Of a DNA stretch of 18,875 nucleotides, positions 15,464 to 18,875 are shown in pieces. The position numbers and the translations under genes are program-made. Numbering within the stretch: position 1 is the stretch's first letter; every line of letters begins with the position of its first letter. Origin of the DNA: Phyllobacteriaceae bacterium UBA1940. Lineage in GTDB: Bacteria; Pseudomonadota; Alphaproteobacteria; Rhizobiales; Rhizobiaceae. The stretch covers positions 9,920 through 28,794 of the forward strand of contig DDFA01000014.1 in assembly GCA_002336975.1 (NCBI GenBank), written 5' to 3'. The notes under the pieces were generated by a model. That model ran no database searches, was not told the DNA's origin, and worked only from the letters and a program-made list of their open reading frames with translations.

Positions 15464-15557
15464 CGTCGGAGCGATCACGATTCATTTCGGTGATGGAAAA
15501 ATTCGTTATCGGGCGATCTCGGGCAAAGTGGGCCAATCACAATCTTGCCGCAAAATA

Positions 15558-15563
15558 TACAAT
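15558..15563 (+). promoter_or_regulatory. Possible -10 box of the candidate structured RNA
   Basis: TACAAT (within TATACAAT) lies 7 bp before 15571, where the first helix of the candidate RNA begins, which is the normal spacing to a transcription start. No TTGACA-like -35 box is found 16-18 bp upstream. The stretch 15464-15555 holds nothing else I can identify. Confidence 0.35.
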
Positions 15564-15570
15564 CTATGGC

Positions 15571-15731
15571 CCGGATTGCTTACCAACATCGCGTCGTTGC
15601 CTGAGACGGTTCGGTCCGGCGCCGGCTCTGTAAACCCCAAGCCCCCCGCCCACGGGGCCCGCGCTGGACCGATCCTTTTGGCCTCGCAAAGAAGGCCTGG
15701 CGACGAGACTTTCAGCCGGCGTGCGATCCGA
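15571..15731 (+). ncRNA. ssrS: Candidate 6S RNA (structured RNA of about 160 nt)
   Basis: The region folds by hand into a 6S-like rod. The outer closing helix is 15572-15579 with 15723-15730 (8 bp, one G-U). The inner closing helix is 15594-15601 with 15699-15706 (TCGTTGCC/GGCGACGA, 8 bp, one G-U). Next comes a large bubble whose 5' side reads TGAGACGGT. Its 3' side contains a small hairpin, GGCCT/AGGCC at 15680-15697. A 12-bp terminal helix follows, 15611-15622 with 15661-15672 (one G-U), capped by smaller hairpins. 6S RNA sequesters the housekeeping sigma factor-RNA polymerase by mimicking open promoter DNA. GCCTGAG at the bubble edge resembles the E. coli 6S sequence. A -10-like box upstream and a strong terminator downstream support transcription. 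The identity rests on architecture only; it could be another structured RNA. Confidence 0.55.
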
Positions 15732-15750
15732 GGATTGCGCGCCGGCTTTT
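15714..15750 (+). terminator. Strong intrinsic terminator of the candidate RNA
   Basis: An 8-bp stem AGCCGGCG/CGCCGGCT is extended by a T-G pair and a further 7-bp helix (GCGATCC/GGATTGC, one wobble) closed by a tight loop, and ends in TTTTC. No protein gene on this strand precedes it, so it implies a non-coding transcript. Its 5' arm can instead pair with 15572-15579, the presumed 5' end of that RNA. On the minus strand the same hairpin directly follows the DUF1223 stop but lacks a T-run. Confidence 0.75.
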
Positions 15751-16499
15751 CATTGCGACGGTGTCGCCGGCAGGTTGGCGGCGCCGAGAATCGGCCCCGG
15801 ACCGCCGTCCCTGGCGACGCTTTGCAACAGGATCGCGCAGCCGCCGGCGCCGTTCCTGGCGAATTCGCTGGCCGGCAATTCGAACTGTTTCTTCTCGCCG
15901 TGCCACATGCCGGCGGTCTGGAACCTGGTCACCGGGTTGACGTAGAAAATACGCTGACCGCTGTTCTCGCCGTCGGCGACTTCGATCGATGTCGGCCGGT
16001 CGTAGTAGACCAGCATGATGTGCGCATCGCGGCGCTCCGGATCGTCGCCGGCGGTGATGACGACCGTATCGCCGCGGCGCTCGACGTCGACGGAAACGTC
16101 CATGCCGTCGCCGTTCATGCTCAGCGAGGACAGCGCGCCTTCCAGCGCCTGCCGCTGCGCGCCGTTGACATGGACGCGGCCGTTGACCACGGCCTGCGGC
16201 GTGTAGACCGAGCGGGCCTGGAACGATTTCTTGTATTCATTCTGGCGCGCGGTGTTTTCCGGCGTCGCAAGCGTGTCGCGCCAGCCAAGATAGTCCCAGT
16301 AATTGACGTGATAGCCAAGGGTGATGACGTCGCCGCGCTTCGACAACGCCGCGAGGTTGCCATCGGCGGGCGGGCATGAATTGCACCCCTGCGAGGTGAA
16401 CAGTTCGATGACGCCGTAGGGGCGGTCGCCCGCCACCGCCAGTCCGGCGGAACAGGCCAGAAGCGCCAGCGCGAGCCGGGCCGGTCGTTTGAAATCCAT
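15750..16499 (-). CDS. Secreted thioredoxin-fold protein of the DUF1223 family
   Basis: The 249-residue protein starts MDFKRPARLALALLACSAGL, with a signal peptide ending AVA (21-23). The mature part opens with the thioredoxin-like strand YGVIELFTSQGC and the redox motif Cys39-Asn-Ser-Cys42 followed by PPAD. A cis-proline-type motif YTPQ is at 99-102 (Pro101). GYHVNYWDYLGWRDTLATP (62-80) and the later MLVYYD and NPVTRFQTAGMW are characteristic of DUF1223. It is probably a periplasmic thiol-redox protein, but its partner is unknown. The frame is open 46 codons upstream, without a signal peptide at its start; the ATG at 16499 gives a proper export signal. GAGG lies very close (1 nt) to the ATG, and AGGGA is at about 12 nt. 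Confidence 0.88.
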   Translation of the reverse strand: MDFKRPARLALALLACSAGLAVAGDRPYGVIELFTSQGCNSCPPADGNLAALSKRGDVITLGYHVNYWDYLGWRDTLATPENTARQNEYKKSFQARSVYTPQAVVNGRVHVNGAQRQALEGALSSLSMNGDGMDVSVDVERRGDTVVITAGDDPERRDAHIMLVYYDRPTSIEVADGENSGQRIFYVNPVTRFQTAGMWHGEKKQFELPASEFARNGAGGCAILLQSVARDGGPGPILGAANLPATPSQ

Positions 16500-16731
16500 G
16501 CCTCGAAATATCCCTAAGGCCGTCTGTGCGCCAGCGCCTTCAGGCACCTTAGGCAGGCCGCGCTTCAACGCAAAGTCACTTTGGGGTGAGAGGCCGGTTC
16601 GCCGCAGGCGAATTGGAAGGTCCGGTGGACCTTTCAAAGGCCTCGAACGGGCGGGAGCTGCCGGCGGCAGCGGGCCCCGCCCCGGGGTTGCCGGTTCGCC
16701 GTGGGCGCTGCGTCGACTGTCGCACGTCCAG
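16500..16731. other. Non-coding upstream region of DUF1223 with several small hairpins
   Basis: No gene is seen. Short inverted repeats include CCTAAGG/CCTTAGG (16513-16519 and 16547-16553) in the likely leader of DUF1223, TTCGCC/GGCGAA near 16600 and AAGGTCC/GGACCTT near 16617-16633. A 12-bp direct repeat GCCGGTTCGCCG occurs at 16593-16604 and 16690-16701. The DUF1223 promoter should be here, but I see no convincing -35/-10 pair. Confidence 0.5.
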
Positions 16732-16760
16732 AAAAAAGGCCCCGCGAAGGGGCCTTTTTC
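16732..16760 (-). terminator. Bidirectional intrinsic terminator downstream of acnA
   Basis: A GGCCCC/GGGGCC stem with a 5-nt loop is flanked by A6 on one side and T5 on the other, so it has a T-run on both strands. On the minus strand it should end the acnA transcript about 120 bp after the stop codon. Confidence 0.85.
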
Positions 16761-16767
16761 GATCGTC

Positions 16768-16872
16768 CTACTGCATCGGTACGAAATCGGAATCGATTTT
16801 CGGAATTACGATGCAGTAGATTCAAAGAGTTAGAGCGTCCTTTGCGCGTCCAATTGGACGCGCGGCGCTCTA
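16768..16872. repeat. Paired palindromic intergenic repeat (rhizobial RIME-like)
   Basis: Two adjacent palindromes fill the gap between acnA and its terminator. The first has 11-bp arms CTACTGCATCG/CGATGCAGTAG (16768-16778 and 16809-16819) and an inner CGAAATCG/CGATTTTCG hairpin. The second is a perfect 20-bp palindrome (16844-16863, centre CCAATTGG) inside arms TAGAGCG/CGCTCTA (16831-16837 and 16866-16872). The linker and second unit (GATTCAAAGAGTTAGAGCG) look like a dispersed intergenic repeat I recall from Rhizobiales genomes. Only one copy is in this window, so dispersion is not shown here. Confidence 0.6.
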
Positions 16873-16881
16873 GAAAGCGCG

Positions 16882-18875
<1,994 letters not shown>

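Noticed and set aside
15403..15633. 76-codon plus-strand frame in the DUF2794-DUF1223 gap
   Set aside because: No ribosome binding site or domain; it starts inside the DUF2794 upstream region and runs through the structured RNA.

Overview
This GC-rich window looks like chromosomal DNA of an alphaproteobacterium of the Rhizobiales/Hyphomicrobiales, probably near the Mesorhizobium/Phyllobacteriaceae/Brucella group. The signs are an RlmN of rhizobial/Brucella type, an IalB-family protein, a DUF2794 protein, a Tat-exported TRAP binding protein and a palindromic intergenic repeat of rhizobial style. The species cannot be fixed from the sequence alone. No transposase, integrase, phage gene, tRNA, rRNA or CRISPR array is visible.

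Layout. 1-385 (-): N-terminal part of argininosuccinate synthase (argG). 454-4057 (-): a four-gene TRAP transport operon, in transcription order binding protein (dctP), small permease (dctQ), large permease (dctM) and a 55-residue two-helix membrane protein. A strong stem-loop lies between dctP and dctQ. 4195-4839 (+): divergent LysE/RhtB exporter. 4861-7241 (-): a four-helix membrane protein, the 23S rRNA/tRNA methyltransferase rlmN, and an IalB-like secreted protein with its own terminator. 7465-8174 (-): a DUF1232 membrane protein and pterin-4a-carbinolamine dehydratase. 8227-8748 (+) and 8649-9248 (-): a low-molecular-weight tyrosine phosphatase and an RNA 2',3'-cyclic phosphodiesterase (ThpR) whose 3' ends overlap tail to tail by 100 bp. 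9359-13296: the tesA / ybbA-ybbP divergon, a secreted GDSL esterase facing an ABC ATPase and its 846-residue FtsX-type permease. 13491-14261 (+): Bax-inhibitor-1 protein with a clean intrinsic terminator. 14340-14891 (+): a GNAT acetyltransferase. 14998-15384 (-): DUF2794. 15750-16499 (-): a secreted thioredoxin-fold DUF1223 protein. 16882-18875 (-): most of aconitase (acnA), cut by the window edge.

Most genes are ordinary core functions: arginine synthesis, RNA modification and repair, the TCA cycle, pterin recycling and envelope lipid metabolism. The most interesting non-coding signal is at about 15571-15750 on the + strand, between DUF2794 and DUF1223. Nested helices, an asymmetric central bubble with a side hairpin, a -10-like box at the right distance and a strong intrinsic terminator together suggest a roughly 160-nt 6S-like RNA. 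Other items worth a look are the 55-residue TRAP-associated protein, the mutually exclusive hairpins between dctP and dctQ, and the tail-to-tail coding overlap. I found no gene cluster that clearly represents a new multi-gene system.
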